A stretch of 64,000 nucleotides of DNA, from NCBI GenBank assembly GCA_928724745.1, contig CAKMXJ010000018.1, forward strand, positions 248,001 to 312,000, written 5' to 3'. The position numbers were made by a program, and so were the translations under genes. Below the pieces are notes generated by a model. The model searched no databases. It was given only the letters and a program-made list of their open reading frames with translations, and was not told where the DNA came from. Shown piece after piece: positions 29,980-39,670 of the stretch. The DNA comes from Anthracocystis setariae. Its lineage: Eukaryota > Basidiomycota > Ustilaginomycetes > Ustilaginales > Ustilaginaceae. Positions within the stretch are counted from its first letter, which is position 1. Every line of letters begins with the position of its first letter.

Positions 29980-31424
29980 ATGCTGCGTATCGCATCAATA
30001 GCCTCCTCTCACAGTCTGAGGGGGCTGACACGCTCTCGGATCAATCCGTGCCGTTTCGCTTCTCCCACGAGTCGGATCACCCGTCGCCTCGAGTCCACTC
30101 TTAGTGTGGTACCCGCCTCTACTTCGGCGCCCCGAGAAGTGCCAACCCCCATCGTCTTCCTAACCGCGTCCAACTGGACCTCGTCCGCTCCCGCCTCGGA
30201 AGCATTCTCCGCTTGGATCGATCACTTTTCCTCCCAGGGCTTCCAGACTCTCCTGCTCGATCTCGACCCCGAGCAGCCCATCGCCGATATCAAGGACTCT
30301 GCGAAACTCATGGACATCTTCGAACAAGAAGCTATCCGAACGCTCCGCTCCTCCGGACAGCAACTGCCTTTCCCACCTATCATGATCTCTGCTGGGCCGG
30401 CAGCGCTCATTGCCCAGACCTACGTCTCATCTCGCCCTCTCACGGCTCTCCAACTTGTCGACCCACCGATCAACAACCAATACCTGCGGAAAGAGAGACC
30501 AGAGTTGCTACCGACGGATCTAGCCGAGTTTGACTTTGAAATCACCTTTCCGGTTCGAGTGGTGTGGAGTCAAGCGGAGCTGCAGAGGCAGAAAGAGAAG
30601 GGAGTTCCATGGTACGATGTGCATCGGATTGAATACGAAAGGGAGGAGGAGGCGGATGAGAGTTTAGACCGATACACGTTTGCTACGGCGGAAGAGGGGG
30701 TCGCCGAGACACAGGAGTGGTTGGAGAACGAGGTTGGTGTGTAACTTACTCCACTCTGCGCGCTTCGCATCGAAGATGAAGAATTGCAAGACTGACGTTT
30801 GCGGTGTTGCATCAACAAACAGGTAGTCTCAAAGATCGTCCCGACGACATAGGGCTGTTTGAGGATCTCGACGAGGTCCCAAGCGATCTTGACGATCAGC
30901 ACGATATTGAAACACAAGAGGAAGCAGATGAAGACAGACATGATCCGGTGCATCCGCAGAGAGCGCCAGGCGAGCTTCCCGAATGGTTTAAAGCCGGCAC
31001 ATACACGCTGCAGCCGGGCTCACGCAAGTATCCACTCACGCTCGACGAACGAGATCTGGCGGAAAAGTTTGTGCGCGGCTCCGGACCTGGCGGCCAAGCC
31101 ATCAATAAATCGTCAACCAACGTTCAGCTTACACACATTCCCACGGGGACCAAGGTGATGTGCCAGGAAACGAGATCGCGCGATCGAAATCGGGAGCTGG
31201 CGAGGAGACGCTTGAGTCTTACGCTGGAAAGATTGGTAAGGGGCGAAGGAGGAGGCAGTCGAATTGACCGGAAGATCGAGAAGGAGAGGCGGAAGAAGAT
31301 GAACAAGAAGAAGAAGCAGAAGAAGAGATTGCGCGACAAGGAACGGCAGTCGGATCAAATTTGTGATACGCAACCACTTGACGAACACAAGCAGACGAAA
31401 AGCAATCAACGCCACGTTGCATGA
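29980..31424 (+). CDS. Mitochondrial fusion: hydrolase-like domain plus GGQ release-factor domain
   Basis: Proposed exons are 29980-30736 and 30823-31424, giving 452 residues; the 86-base intron has GTGTGT and CAAACAG ends, phase 1, with a CTGAC branch site about 30 bases before the acceptor. The second exon has no in-frame ATG before its catalytic motif, so it needs an upstream exon. Residues 1-40 are a mitochondrial presequence (Arg/Ser-rich, no acids). Residues ~55-250 look like an alpha/beta-hydrolase-type fold (PIVFLTASNW, TLLLDLD, MISAGPAALIAQTY), without a GxSxG nucleophile. Residues ~310-400 are a class I release-factor domain with G342-G343-Q344 (RGSGPGGQAINKSSTNVQL) and a Lys-rich tail, as in C12orf65/Rso55 and Pth4 ribosome-rescue factors. 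If unspliced, a 254-residue protein ends at 30744. Ends 49 bases from the ser1 stop. Confidence 0.7.
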
Positions 31425-31473
31425 TTCCACCCAAAACTTGACATTAAGACGCAGGGTGTGCGGGTGGATCTAC

Positions 31474-32745
31474 TCAAACTTTGCCGGCTTTGACATCGTC
31501 GATGAACGCTGCCATGACTTGAGCCAGCTTCTGTGTCTGCTCAACCGTGACGGCATTGTATAGACTGGTTCGGATTCCACCGACACTTCGATGGCCCTTG
31601 ACCTGGACGATGTTTGCCTGTGCGCATCTCTTGACAAACGCCTCCTCAAGCACTTCGTCCGGTTTGTTCTCGCCTGCTCTCGAGATTCGGAAGGTGACGT
31701 TCATCCTGCTTCTCGCATTCGGCTGTCGCACTGTTGGAAGGTACACGCCTTGGCTGTTTTCGATGAGGGTGTAGATGAGTTGTGCCTTCTTTGCGGAGCG
31801 TTCGGTTGCGCCAGCTACGCCACCCTTGTTGCGCAAAAGATCGTCAAACACGAGTCCAGATGCATAGATGGCAAACATGGGTGGGGTGTTGTAGAGCGAG
31901 CCGTTGTCGAGCATGTTCTTGTACACCATGGTGGTCGGGATGCGAGGGCCACCGTGGGGGACGCCGGCGTCAGGGTCGACGATGAGATCCTTGCGAACGA
32001 TGACGATGGTGACGCCAGAGGGACCGACGTTCTTTTGGGCACCGAAAAAGACAATGGCGTGCGCAGCGATATCGATGGGACGCGAGAGGATGTTGCTGGA
32101 GCAATCGGCGACGAGCGGTACGGTTTTGCGGTACTCTTCGGGAAGGTGTTGGATAGGGAAACCTGGGTTGGGGTATTCAACACCATCAACCGTCTCGTTG
32201 TCGCAGTAGTAGAGCATGGCCGGTTTGCTGGAAGCAGGACTGAGCTTCCATTGGCTGACAGCAGGGATGGAGCCAAACTTGCCATCGGCACCGTCCACTT
32301 TGCGAGCGTCGATAACGACGTTGGTGTTGGCGCCGAGACGAGCGGCTTCCTTGACTGCCTTGGACGTCCAGGATCCAGTGACGGCATAGTCGACGGGAGG
32401 GCCCTTGTTGCCGTTGTTTTCAAAGTAGTCCGGGTTGTGGACAGCGTGTGCGGCAAGGAGATTGAGTGCTGTGGCGGAGAACTGCTCAGTACCACCACCC
32501 TGAACGAAGAGGACAGCGTGCGAGTCGGGCACGTTGAGAAGAGCGCGCAAGTCGGCTTCGGTCTTGTCCATGAGCTTTTGGAAAGTCTTGGAGCGGTGGG
32601 AGAGCTCGATCAAGCCCATACCAGAGTTGTCATAGTCGAGGATGCCCTGAGCGGCCTCGAGGAGCACCGACGTGGGGAGGGCACTAGGACCGGCACCAAG
32701 GTTGATGGTCTGCTCGCGACCTGTAATGTCCAAAGTATTGCTCAT
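31474..32745 (-). CDS. ser1: Phosphoserine aminotransferase
   Basis: A complete 423-residue enzyme. It converts 3-phosphohydroxypyruvate and glutamate to phosphoserine in serine synthesis (and acts in the pyridoxine route in bacteria). Motifs: NLGAGPSALPTSVL near the N-terminus, GLIELSHRS, VLFVQGGGTEQF (phosphate-binding), DCSSNILSRP and FFGAQKNVGPSG, where K238 binds pyridoxal phosphate, followed by the C-terminal VKGHRSVGGIRTSLYNA. Length is slightly above the family's usual 360-400 residues because of short loop insertions near residues 105-115 and 165-180. The ATG at 32745 is the only sensible start. It shares a 325-base promoter with med7, in which two TGACTCG motifs lie 56 and 99 bases upstream. 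Confidence 0.95.
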   Translation of the reverse strand: MSNTLDITGREQTINLGAGPSALPTSVLLEAAQGILDYDNSGMGLIELSHRSKTFQKLMDKTEADLRALLNVPDSHAVLFVQGGGTEQFSATALNLLAAHAVHNPDYFENNGNKGPPVDYAVTGSWTSKAVKEAARLGANTNVVIDARKVDGADGKFGSIPAVSQWKLSPASSKPAMLYYCDNETVDGVEYPNPGFPIQHLPEEYRKTVPLVADCSSNILSRPIDIAAHAIVFFGAQKNVGPSGVTIVIVRKDLIVDPDAGVPHGGPRIPTTMVYKNMLDNGSLYNTPPMFAIYASGLVFDDLLRNKGGVAGATERSAKKAQLIYTLIENSQGVYLPTVRQPNARSRMNVTFRISRAGENKPDEVLEEAFVKRCAQANIVQVKGHRSVGGIRTSLYNAVTVEQTQKLAQVMAAFIDDVKAGKV

Positions 32746-33070
32746 CTTGATGGTGGTCGACGAAAGGGTGTGAATGGTAGAAAAGGTGGATGGAGTGTGT
32801 TGACTCGAAGGCCGAATGAATGATGTGTTGGTTGTACGGACGGTGACTCGAGAAAGGCATATATATATATATATATAAATAAATCAATTTGGAAGCGCTT
32901 TTTTTGAACGGCGCGATAAGATTTCCAAATTTCAATCGGATCTCGGAAATCAACGCCCAGGTCATGCACTTGGCTCTCAACCGACGACGCTCTAGTTTCC
33001 ACGCTTGCTTCTATACCTTGCTCTCCTACGCTTGGCCCGGCTAGAACGTTGTCCAATCGTTTTATACACG
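32746..33070. promoter_or_regulatory. Shared divergent promoter, ser1 / med7, with TGACTC sites and AT repeat
   Basis: TGACTCG occurs at 32801-32807 and 32844-32850; TGACTC is the core of Gcn4/Cpc1-type bZIP sites that drive general amino-acid control in fungi. An AT dinucleotide tract at 32859-32877 sits about 115-130 bases before the ser1 ATG and could serve as a TATA element. Regulation by a Gcn4 homologue is inference. Confidence 0.5.
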
Positions 33071-34088
33071 ATGAACGTCGACCGCGACGATACTGATGCC
33101 CAGAAACACGATACGAATGACGATATTGCGGTTGCTGGCCCTTCCAACTCGAACCAAATCAGCACCTCGTTCTTCCCACCACCGCCGCAAGTGTACAAAA
33201 AGTTCACCAAGCGCAACTTGAGATTGCTCGATGTGCTCAACTCGCACAAGCTTACGGATGATGAGGCACCATGGGAACAGCTAGCGCCATCGCAGCGACT
33301 CGAAAGGCAAACCACCATTTTGCGGCACCACCTTGCTACTACAAAGAAGGACGTCTCGCAGCAAGAGGATGATGTGGATATGCAAGCTGAAGACAAAGAG
33401 GGCGTGGAGAACGTGGAAGGCGATTTGCCAGAGTTTGATCTCAAGAGAGAGCTTGAGCCTCCAAACGTGGACTGGATCGAAGAGGATGGAGGTTACACTG
33501 TGTTCGGCCAACTATGGCCCATCCCGGATGTCACGCCAACATTAGAGCAGCTTGGCATCCCTGTGCTTTACCCGCTCCAAGGCACTGATCGCAAGCAACT
33601 TCTCCTCACATTGCTACAGACACTGCTACAGACGTATCGCGAGATCACCGCTGATCTGCTCAAACCCGCGCAGCCATATGATGTCTGGGTGCCCGCTGTA
33701 CCCGATCCGAACCTATCGCCGGAACAGCAGCAACAGCAGATGGCCAACCATTTTGGCTTCTGGACGCAGTCGACCGAAGCCAAAGACAGATTGAAACATA
33801 TGCAGAATGTGGTCATCAACATGCAATTCTTGATCAACGAGCTGCGACCGGTGCAGGCCAAGGAGACGCTCAAGCTCATCATGCAGATGCAGCTGGACAG
33901 AAGAAAGCAAGAGACGCAGCTGATTCGAGAGTAAGTACCTGCCGAGAACCATCAAGTCGGGCTATTCGCCTATTCGGCCGCGAAGGCTGACATTTTGTAT
34001 TTGGTTTTGTTTGAGCAGACGATGCGCGAGCATGCGTGCACGAGTGAAGGAGCTCAAGAGCATGCTTGCCCAGCCATTAAGCCAGTGA
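33071..34088 (+). CDS. med7: Mediator complex subunit 7
   Basis: A 309-residue protein from exons 33071-33930 and 34019-34088; the 88-base intron has GTAAGT and GAGCAG ends. Splicing adds a 23-residue C-terminal helix ([16 protein letters not shown]) that the unspliced frame would replace with an early stop. Med7 and Med21 form the long hinge of the Mediator middle module for RNA polymerase II. Family motifs: [16 protein letters not shown] at residues ~30-45, W(I/E)[25 protein letters not shown], and the coiled-coil C-terminal half ([29 protein letters not shown]). An acidic insertion with QEDDVD and EDKEGVEN lies near 100-125. The ATG 33071 is the first in frame. Confidence 0.9.
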
Positions 34089-34513
34089 GAATCACCACAT
34101 TTGCATCATCTTGTGGGCCTGTGTGCATTCGTACAGTACAACTGGTTCTGAACATCATACCCATATCGTTGACCACTACACCATTTTTTTTGGAGAAGAG
34201 AGATGTGTGCAACAGGCTCGCTCTGACGTGGAAAGAGGGCAGAGAGATAAGATTTGTTTGTGGGAGGTGGGCTGTCCGCTTGCTCATGGTTTGTTCGCTG
34301 CATGATGGTCTTGCACTTGAGACGATGATGGCTGTACACTAGGTTCGGCTAGCAGCTTCCGGGCGCGTCGATCCACGCTTGCTTCCACTGCAGCACACTA
34401 TTGGCGCGCTCACACACTCACTCGTACAAGGAGTCGCCGGATCACCCCAAGACGCTTCCTGCTCCTCTGTGCTGCGCCACATAGGCGCGACTGCTCTCAT
34501 CTGGGAGAATCCA

Positions 34514-34540
34514 AGCAGCAGCAGCAGCAGCAGCAGCAGC
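34514..34540. repeat. AGC trinucleotide repeat
   Basis: Nine consecutive AGC units in non-coding sequence. Confidence 0.9.
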
Positions 34541-34722
34541 AAACAACAGGCTAGCAACGAGCTGTGGTTTGGCGTAGGCTGCGCCATGCATGGTTGGACT
34601 CTAGCAACGGCCGAGGAAAGTGCGCTTGTGCTTTGTCCATGCGTCCCCCCCCTTTTTTTTATTTTTCTTAACCCTCTCAGCGGTGCAATGATTTCTTTTC
34701 GTGGAAACACGGAAGCGCTCTT

Positions 34723-34764
34723 GTGCGACGTGCGACGTGCGACGTGCAACGTGCAACGTGCAAC
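34723..34764. repeat. Heptamer tandem repeat GTGCRAC
   Basis: Six 7-base units: three GTGCGAC followed by three GTGCAAC, so a single G-to-A change was itself duplicated or spread. Confidence 0.9.
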
Positions 34765-35428
34765 GCCGAACGCTGATCAGGGTCCACTCTGATTCTGTTC
34801 TTGATTCGATTGCTTCACCAGCCATCACCAGCGGCACAAGAGCACACACACGATTTTATAATAGTACCACACCGAGACAGCCACCTCGATTGACTCACTA
34901 CTGATTGACTGACTGATTGAAACCACAAATTCACAGTCCAGTCCAGTTTAAGCTCGTCGTACAACCGTTGCCGCCGCCCATCATCTCGATATCATCGTCC
35001 GTTCAACCTCAATCTGGTCGCACAGGGCACGCATCTTGCTCGCGTGACTCTCTTTACCCCATTGCCAGCTGACTGGCTCCATCCTTGGGTTCCATCTCCA
35101 ATCCATCACGGTCCGCGCGCTCCGCACACACTCCCACCAACCTTTAGCGCCCACCTTCATCACAAGCGACTCGACCAAATTTCACGCATCGTTTTGTTCG
35201 TGGATCTTGTCCTGAACGACAGCCTTCATCTTCCCTTGTCTCTCGAATCATCCGGTGGCGTCTGGGCACTTTTGCTGCTGCTCCCACGGCGGAATGCAAG
35301 CCTCTATTTGAAGCGGCTATCTCGACTTTGCTCGGTCTCTCAACTCACATAACAGCCCAAGCTTGCGTTACACCTCGACCACCTCATTGCTTCCGTCACC
35401 TCGCAACCTCGCCCTCTCTGTGTCCAAC

Positions 35429-38206
35429 ATGAACCGTTTGCAACCTACCAACTACGGCGCCGATGCCGTCCGTTCCGATTCATCTGGCTCCTACGCTTCC
35501 TCAAATAGCTCTTTCTCGTCGTCTGCATCTGCACGAGCTGCTTCTCGCACGCCATTGACCAGTCCTTCCGTATCCGATCAAGGCAATCCGTCCCCGGACC
35601 CTTCCACTTCGTCCAAGTTCCCCCACGGCCTCCGAACCGCATCTCCCACCGCTGCAGCTGACTCCGACGCCGCCCTTTCACCTCTTGAACTCTTGATGAA
35701 AAGGGGAAAGCAAGTACAGCACAAAATCCTCGAGCCCAGCGACAGTTCGGCGTTTGATCCCAACAGTCATCGCATCTACGAGCGTGCTTCGGCTCTATCT
35801 CGCAAAACCTCGGTTCGTAAGCCCCCAATTCAGCCACCGCCCGACCTAGACGACTTTGACGACGCCCAAAGCATCCGTAGCGTCAATCTGCTCTCGGAAC
35901 ATGGCTCCAGCTTCTCGCGCAGCCAGCGTCGATCTGCACCCAGCTCAGCTTCTTCATCGCCCGATGTCGAAGCAACGACGAGTAGCTTCAGAGTCGAGCG
36001 AGGCTACAGAGGCACCTTCGACGACCGGCCTTTGTCTTTCGCCGATCAGACCCATCCCTCGCACCTTCTTTGCAGCAACGCCTTCCGCGCTTCCGTCGCT
36101 TCCGATACATCGTTCAATTCCACTTCGGCAGACCTGTCACGCCGCGCATCGATAGATACGGTTCGCAGCTCCGAGTTTGGAGAGCATGGAAGATGGGGTC
36201 GCGCTTGGTCTTCCAAACCCGACGACGAGGAAAGTGTGTACGCAGAGAGCACCTATGGAGACGACCTTGACCAGGATCCCGACGATCTACGTTCAAACAT
36301 AGCCAGTCTCAGTCTAGATCTCGATTCAAGTCGAAGCCCCAGCAGCCTCAGCTCGGTAGCGCAGCAATGGAAGCTCGACCACGCCGCCCAGCGCTCGAGT
36401 TTGATGAGCCGCAGCGCAAACACGAGTGCCTCCAGCACCGCTTCACGTCCAACCATTCGTGAAGTGCAAAGCAAGGAAAAGATCGTCAGCCTCACCAGAG
36501 CCGTACCATCCACAACTACCTCGACACTGCAGCATCCCACCAGCTGGCATGGTCAGGCAGATTCCAGGCACAGTATGATCCCGCAGATCGATGAGCACCA
36601 AGACGATGCCGAATCACGTTCACCCCGTTTTCAAGACCAAACGCCGTTGGCATCTGCCAACCGCTTGCTGGGTCATCGAAACACAACCTCGACCTCTACC
36701 ATCACAGGCGATCAGGGCACACGTAGCAGCGAAGGCAGCCCACAGATCGCACGCGTGTACGTGTACCCACCGAGTCCGTCCGGCTCTGAAGCATCTAGAT
36801 CGAGTGGCGGCGCTGCCGTCGGACACCCAGGACAATCACATTATGGTCAGCAAAGATACCCTTCCATGCCGCATCCCGCGTCAGCAAAGGTGGAGTCGTT
36901 TGCAGAGTCGCCCAAGACCGGCCCACTTGGCGGATCCAGTCGCACACCACTTGCGCCTTCGAACTTGCTCTCGGGTCCTCGAAGTGTGTCAGCTGGCACA
37001 ATAGGCTCCCGCCCCCGCTCTTCGGGTCATCCGGCTGGACGTGTACCACCACCACCACCGCCACCGCCTCCTCCTGCTTCGGGAGCCATGTCAGGCAGTG
37101 AGATGCAAGCTGGAGGCAACGGCGATCCCAATGAATACTTCCAGGGAGTTGATCGTCCCATCATGGGTCGTAAGCGTCAAGAGGCCATCGCAAGAGCCGA
37201 TGGGAGGGAAAGCATGGTGTCCGACCTCGACGTCGAGACGTTACGTCTAGATGGCAGCAGTCGACGAAGCAGTACAAGCACTATCAACACTGTCATGACC
37301 TCGCGCATGTCGGTTGGCAGCGTCAAGCATGACGCGCTCACGTTGCAATCTGTAGCGTGGCGTGACGCACCTTGCAACACGTTGGCGTCACCATGTTCAC
37401 CGCAAGGCGAGATGGCATCGTCTTTGCAAGCGAAGGCATCGCAGACGTCGATGCGGTCGTTGCAACCGATGCAGGATACGTCGAACACGCTGACGAGCAT
37501 GAGGGATCGATCGATGACGCTTCGAAATGCGAAATCGAGCCAGGCTCTTGGGTCAGTTGCGATGCAGACCGCTGCGTCTGCGCCGTCGGCTGTGTATGGC
37601 ACGTCGACGCCGGTGGCCAAGCCGCGCACGTCGCCTGCGGTGGATACGCGTACAGGACCGTCGAGTGCCGAGGATTTCCTATCGCGCGGCATCACGTACC
37701 ACGAACAGGGGGATCTTGCGCGCTCGGCGTTCTACTTTGAACGTTCGGCCAAAGTGGATGGCGGATGTGTTGTGGGGATGTGCATGTTTGGGATGGCGCT
37801 TCGCGAAGGGTGGGGAGCACGTAAGGATCCTGTGAAAGGGTTTACGTGGATCCAACGAGCTGCAGCTAGGGCGGGCGAGATGATGACGAGCAACACGTCG
37901 ACGGCCAAGAGCGATAGCGAGCTTCGGGCGATCAAGAGCGAGTTGAAGCTGAGTGTGTATGAGTTGGGCAAGTGTTTCTGTTACGGTTGGGGGGTTAAGA
38001 TGGATAAGCAAATGGCGTTGGAGTATTTCGAGTTGGCGGCCAAGTTGGGTGATGCAGATGCACAGGCTGAGGCGGGAGCGCTGTATGCGTCGGGCAAGGG
38101 TTGTAAGAAGGATTTGAAGAAGGCGGCCATGTATTATAGGATGGCGGAGGAAGGGGGTTACGATACGGTTGGGTTGAGTTGGATTCATAAGGATAAGTAC
38201 AAGTGA
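35429..38206 (+). CDS. Sel1-repeat protein, Nif1/Dsf2-like
   Basis: A 925-residue protein. The C-terminal ~180 residues (from about 745) are Sel1-like repeats: AEDFLSRGITYHEQGDLARSA, CMFGMALREGWGARKDPVKGF, YELGKCFCYGWGVKMDKQMAL and AEAGALYASGKGCKKDLKKAA. This arrangement, a long disordered Ser-rich N-terminus plus Sel1 repeats at the end, resembles fission-yeast Nif1 (inhibitor of the Nim1 kinase) and yeast Dsf2; function here is inferred only from that. A ten-residue proline run lies near 540-549. The ATG 35429 is the first in frame; the frame extends upstream only from TTG. The leader is long, ATG-poor and has a mini-uORF. Confidence 0.75.
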   Translation: MNRLQPTNYGADAVRSDSSGSYASSNSSFSSSASARAASRTPLTSPSVSDQGNPSPDPSTSSKFPHGLRTASPTAAADSDAALSPLELLMKRGKQVQHKILEPSDSSAFDPNSHRIYERASALSRKTSVRKPPIQPPPDLDDFDDAQSIRSVNLLSEHGSSFSRSQRRSAPSSASSSPDVEATTSSFRVERGYRGTFDDRPLSFADQTHPSHLLCSNAFRASVASDTSFNSTSADLSRRASIDTVRSSEFGEHGRWGRAWSSKPDDEESVYAESTYGDDLDQDPDDLRSNIASLSLDLDSSRSPSSLSSVAQQWKLDHAAQRSSLMSRSANTSASSTASRPTIREVQSKEKIVSLTRAVPSTTTSTLQHPTSWHGQADSRHSMIPQIDEHQDDAESRSPRFQDQTPLASANRLLGHRNTTSTSTITGDQGTRSSEGSPQIARVYVYPPSPSGSEASRSSGGAAVGHPGQSHYGQQRYPSMPHPASAKVESFAESPKTGPLGGSSRTPLAPSNLLSGPRSVSAGTIGSRPRSSGHPAGRVPPPPPPPPPPASGAMSGSEMQAGGNGDPNEYFQGVDRPIMGRKRQEAIARADGRESMVSDLDVETLRLDGSSRRSSTSTINTVMTSRMSVGSVKHDALTLQSVAWRDAPCNTLASPCSPQGEMASSLQAKASQTSMRSLQPMQDTSNTLTSMRDRSMTLRNAKSSQALGSVAMQTAASAPSAVYGTSTPVAKPRTSPAVDTRTGPSSAEDFLSRGITYHEQGDLARSAFYFERSAKVDGGCVVGMCMFGMALREGWGARKDPVKGFTWIQRAAARAGEMMTSNTSTAKSDSELRAIKSELKLSVYELGKCFCYGWGVKMDKQMALEYFELAAKLGDADAQAEAGALYASGKGCKKDLKKAAMYYRMAEEGGYDTVGLSWIHKDKYK

Positions 38207-38513
38207 CGGCATTCGATGCGATATGCAAAGGTCTATCTACTCAATCATAATCAATCAAGCAATCTGATCCCAACCAAAACCGCGAAGGATCGCAGGAGCA
38301 CACGAATGTGGTTATGAATAATAGTCCTGTTTTGAAGGGGACTGGAGTTGGTGGTATTGGTACAAGTACAATGGGGGGGGGGGGGGGGGGGATGCTTGTC
38401 AATGCTGATAGCAGCAAAGGAACTCTTGTTTTGTTTTGTTTTGGTTGGAAGATGATGTTGATATGTTGAATGTTTGGAAGCTGCATTATTTGTTCTTGTT
38501 ACTACACTTGGAT
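38207..38513. other. Convergent 3' region with poly(G) tract
   Basis: 3' UTRs of the Sel1-repeat gene and rpb9. It holds a run of 19 G at 38373-38391, which may be a length error or a quadruplex-forming tract, and a TTTTG repeat near 38428-38443. Confidence 0.6.
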
Positions 38514-38915
38514 TTACTTTTTCTTCCTATCGTTCCAGACCTGACCTGGACCTGCGTGAGGAGCCTGTTGTGGAGGATCTCGAAACAAATGGTTACACCT
38601 ACAACAAACATAGAAAAGGATCATCCTATTCATGATCCTCTTGCTCTGATCTTGGAAGAGTACCGCCTCTCCGTAAGCGCAACTGGGACAGCTGAGGTCG
38701 TGTGTTCTGCGCAGCGTTGGATCCTTCATGAGGTTATCGACGATACCGGGTTGTTCTTTTGTGACGGACATGAGATCGTTGCGGTAGACGAGTGATTCGC
38801 GCGATTCCTGCTGGTAGTTGCAATTACGACACGCGTAGAGCAGGACATGGTTGGTGCGGTCCACTTCCGGGTAGAGCAGGTTGTTGCATTCAGCGCAAAA
38901 GTGAAGCGACGACAT
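38514..38915 (-). CDS. rpb9: RNA polymerase II subunit RPB9
   Basis: A complete 133-residue protein. Rpb9 is a small zinc subunit at the jaw of Pol II needed for start-site choice, proofreading with TFIIS and transcription-coupled repair. Zinc ribbon 1 is C7-x2-C10 and C29-x2-C32 (MSSLHFCAECNNLLYPEVD); the linker VTKEQPGIVDNLMKDPTLRR is highly conserved; zinc ribbon 2 is C76-x2-C79 and C104-x2-C107. The last ~20 residues (PPQQAPHAGPGQVWNDRKKK) are a small lineage extension. ATG 38915 is fixed by the conserved N-terminus. Confidence 0.95.
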   Translation of the reverse strand: MSSLHFCAECNNLLYPEVDRTNHVLLYACRNCNYQQESRESLVYRNDLMSVTKEQPGIVDNLMKDPTLRRTHDLSCPSCAYGEAVLFQDQSKRIMNRMILFYVCCRCNHLFRDPPQQAPHAGPGQVWNDRKKK

Positions 38916-39670
38916 GCTGGGCGAGCACAGTTCGCAATCGAATGACTATGCAGCCAGATAGGGAAGATGCTCGTGGTAGTGGTCGCAGGGAGGAGGATAA
39001 GAAGAAGAAGAAGAAGGAGGAGGAGGAGGAGGAGATGCGAGATGAGTGTGTTGGCCCCCTGTTGAATGTGGATGGATGATGCTAACCGCACTGAAGCGAC
39101 CAGTAAGACGATGCAAGGTGAGCGTTGTGGGTAAGAGGTAGGGGTTTGCCTCTGTATGCTTTCAATGCGGTCGAGTTCTTGGTCGGATCAGTGGGCAGGG
39201 ATGATGGAGGACCGAATGACATGGTGGATTGCAGATCGAGTGACGAGTGTTGGAGGCAATCAACGCGTTCTTTGGACTCGACTCGACTCGACTCGGCCGT
39301 TATTATTTTGTATAATAAATTTGGAATTCGAATGTTACGTTTCAAAATGAATGAATGAATGAATGAATTAACCGACCAAATATCCGAATAATGCAAATAG
39401 CCGTACACTATTGTCGTCCGAGCCAATCCAACAACGAACGCCCTTTTGCGAGTCATTATCGAAATCAATAATAATCGGCTTTAGTCCGACTTTCTTACTG
39501 CTACGCGTGGGCCGTGCAGCTTTGATTGCCTTTCTGTGTGTGTGTATCTCTCTCTCTCTCTCTCTCACATAAGCAGTCACTGCCGCTCCCCACATTTCCT
39601 TCCTTTCTTTCTTTCGTTCTTCCTCAATAACACCCTGGTCATCGAGCCAGAGACATCCATTTTCACCATT
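38916..39670. promoter_or_regulatory. Divergent region rpb9 / bat1 with simple repeats and a TGACTC site
   Basis: Promoters of both genes lie here. Repeats: GAA/GGA at 39001-39034, GACTC repeats at about 39275-39296, GAAT at 39348-39368 and TC at about 39549-39566. GAGTCA (reverse of TGACTC) is at 39450-39455, 216 bases before bat1. A small minus-strand frame (39222-39082) is listed separately. Confidence 0.45.
39082..39222 (-). CDS. Possible small protein or first exon, 46 codons
   Basis: MSFGPPSSLPTDPTKNSTAL starts the frame and its composition is protein-like (balanced charges, no simple repeat). No minus-strand ATG occurs for about 230 bases upstream, as in real leaders here. I do not recognise it. 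It may be a free-standing micro-protein or an exon spliced at the weak GTTAGC just before its stop, but I found no convincing downstream exon before rpb9. Confidence 0.22.
   Translation of the reverse strand: MSFGPPSSLPTDPTKNSTALKAYRGKPLPLTHNAHLASSYWSLQCG

Larger units (their letters stand above)
34089..35428 (+). promoter_or_regulatory. Intergenic region and ATG-poor leader of the Sel1-repeat gene, with 5-codon uORF
   Basis: The left part holds the med7 3' UTR and simple repeats (34514-34540, 34723-34764). On the plus strand there is no ATG from 34691 to 35293, then one ATG at 35294 opening a five-codon frame ending TGA at 35311, then none until the main start at 35429. The base composition of 34800-35428 is C/T-rich, typical of a leader. 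Inference: a leader of several hundred bases with a single short uORF. Confidence 0.45.

Noticed and set aside
30804..31424. GGQ release factor as a separate gene with its own start
   Set aside because: Its frame opens only at GTG/TTG codons; the nearest upstream ATG (30776) is in another frame and hits a stop. The splice at 30737-30822 explains it better.
31591..32823. 410-codon plus-strand frame
   Set aside because: Antisense to ser1, which is unambiguous.
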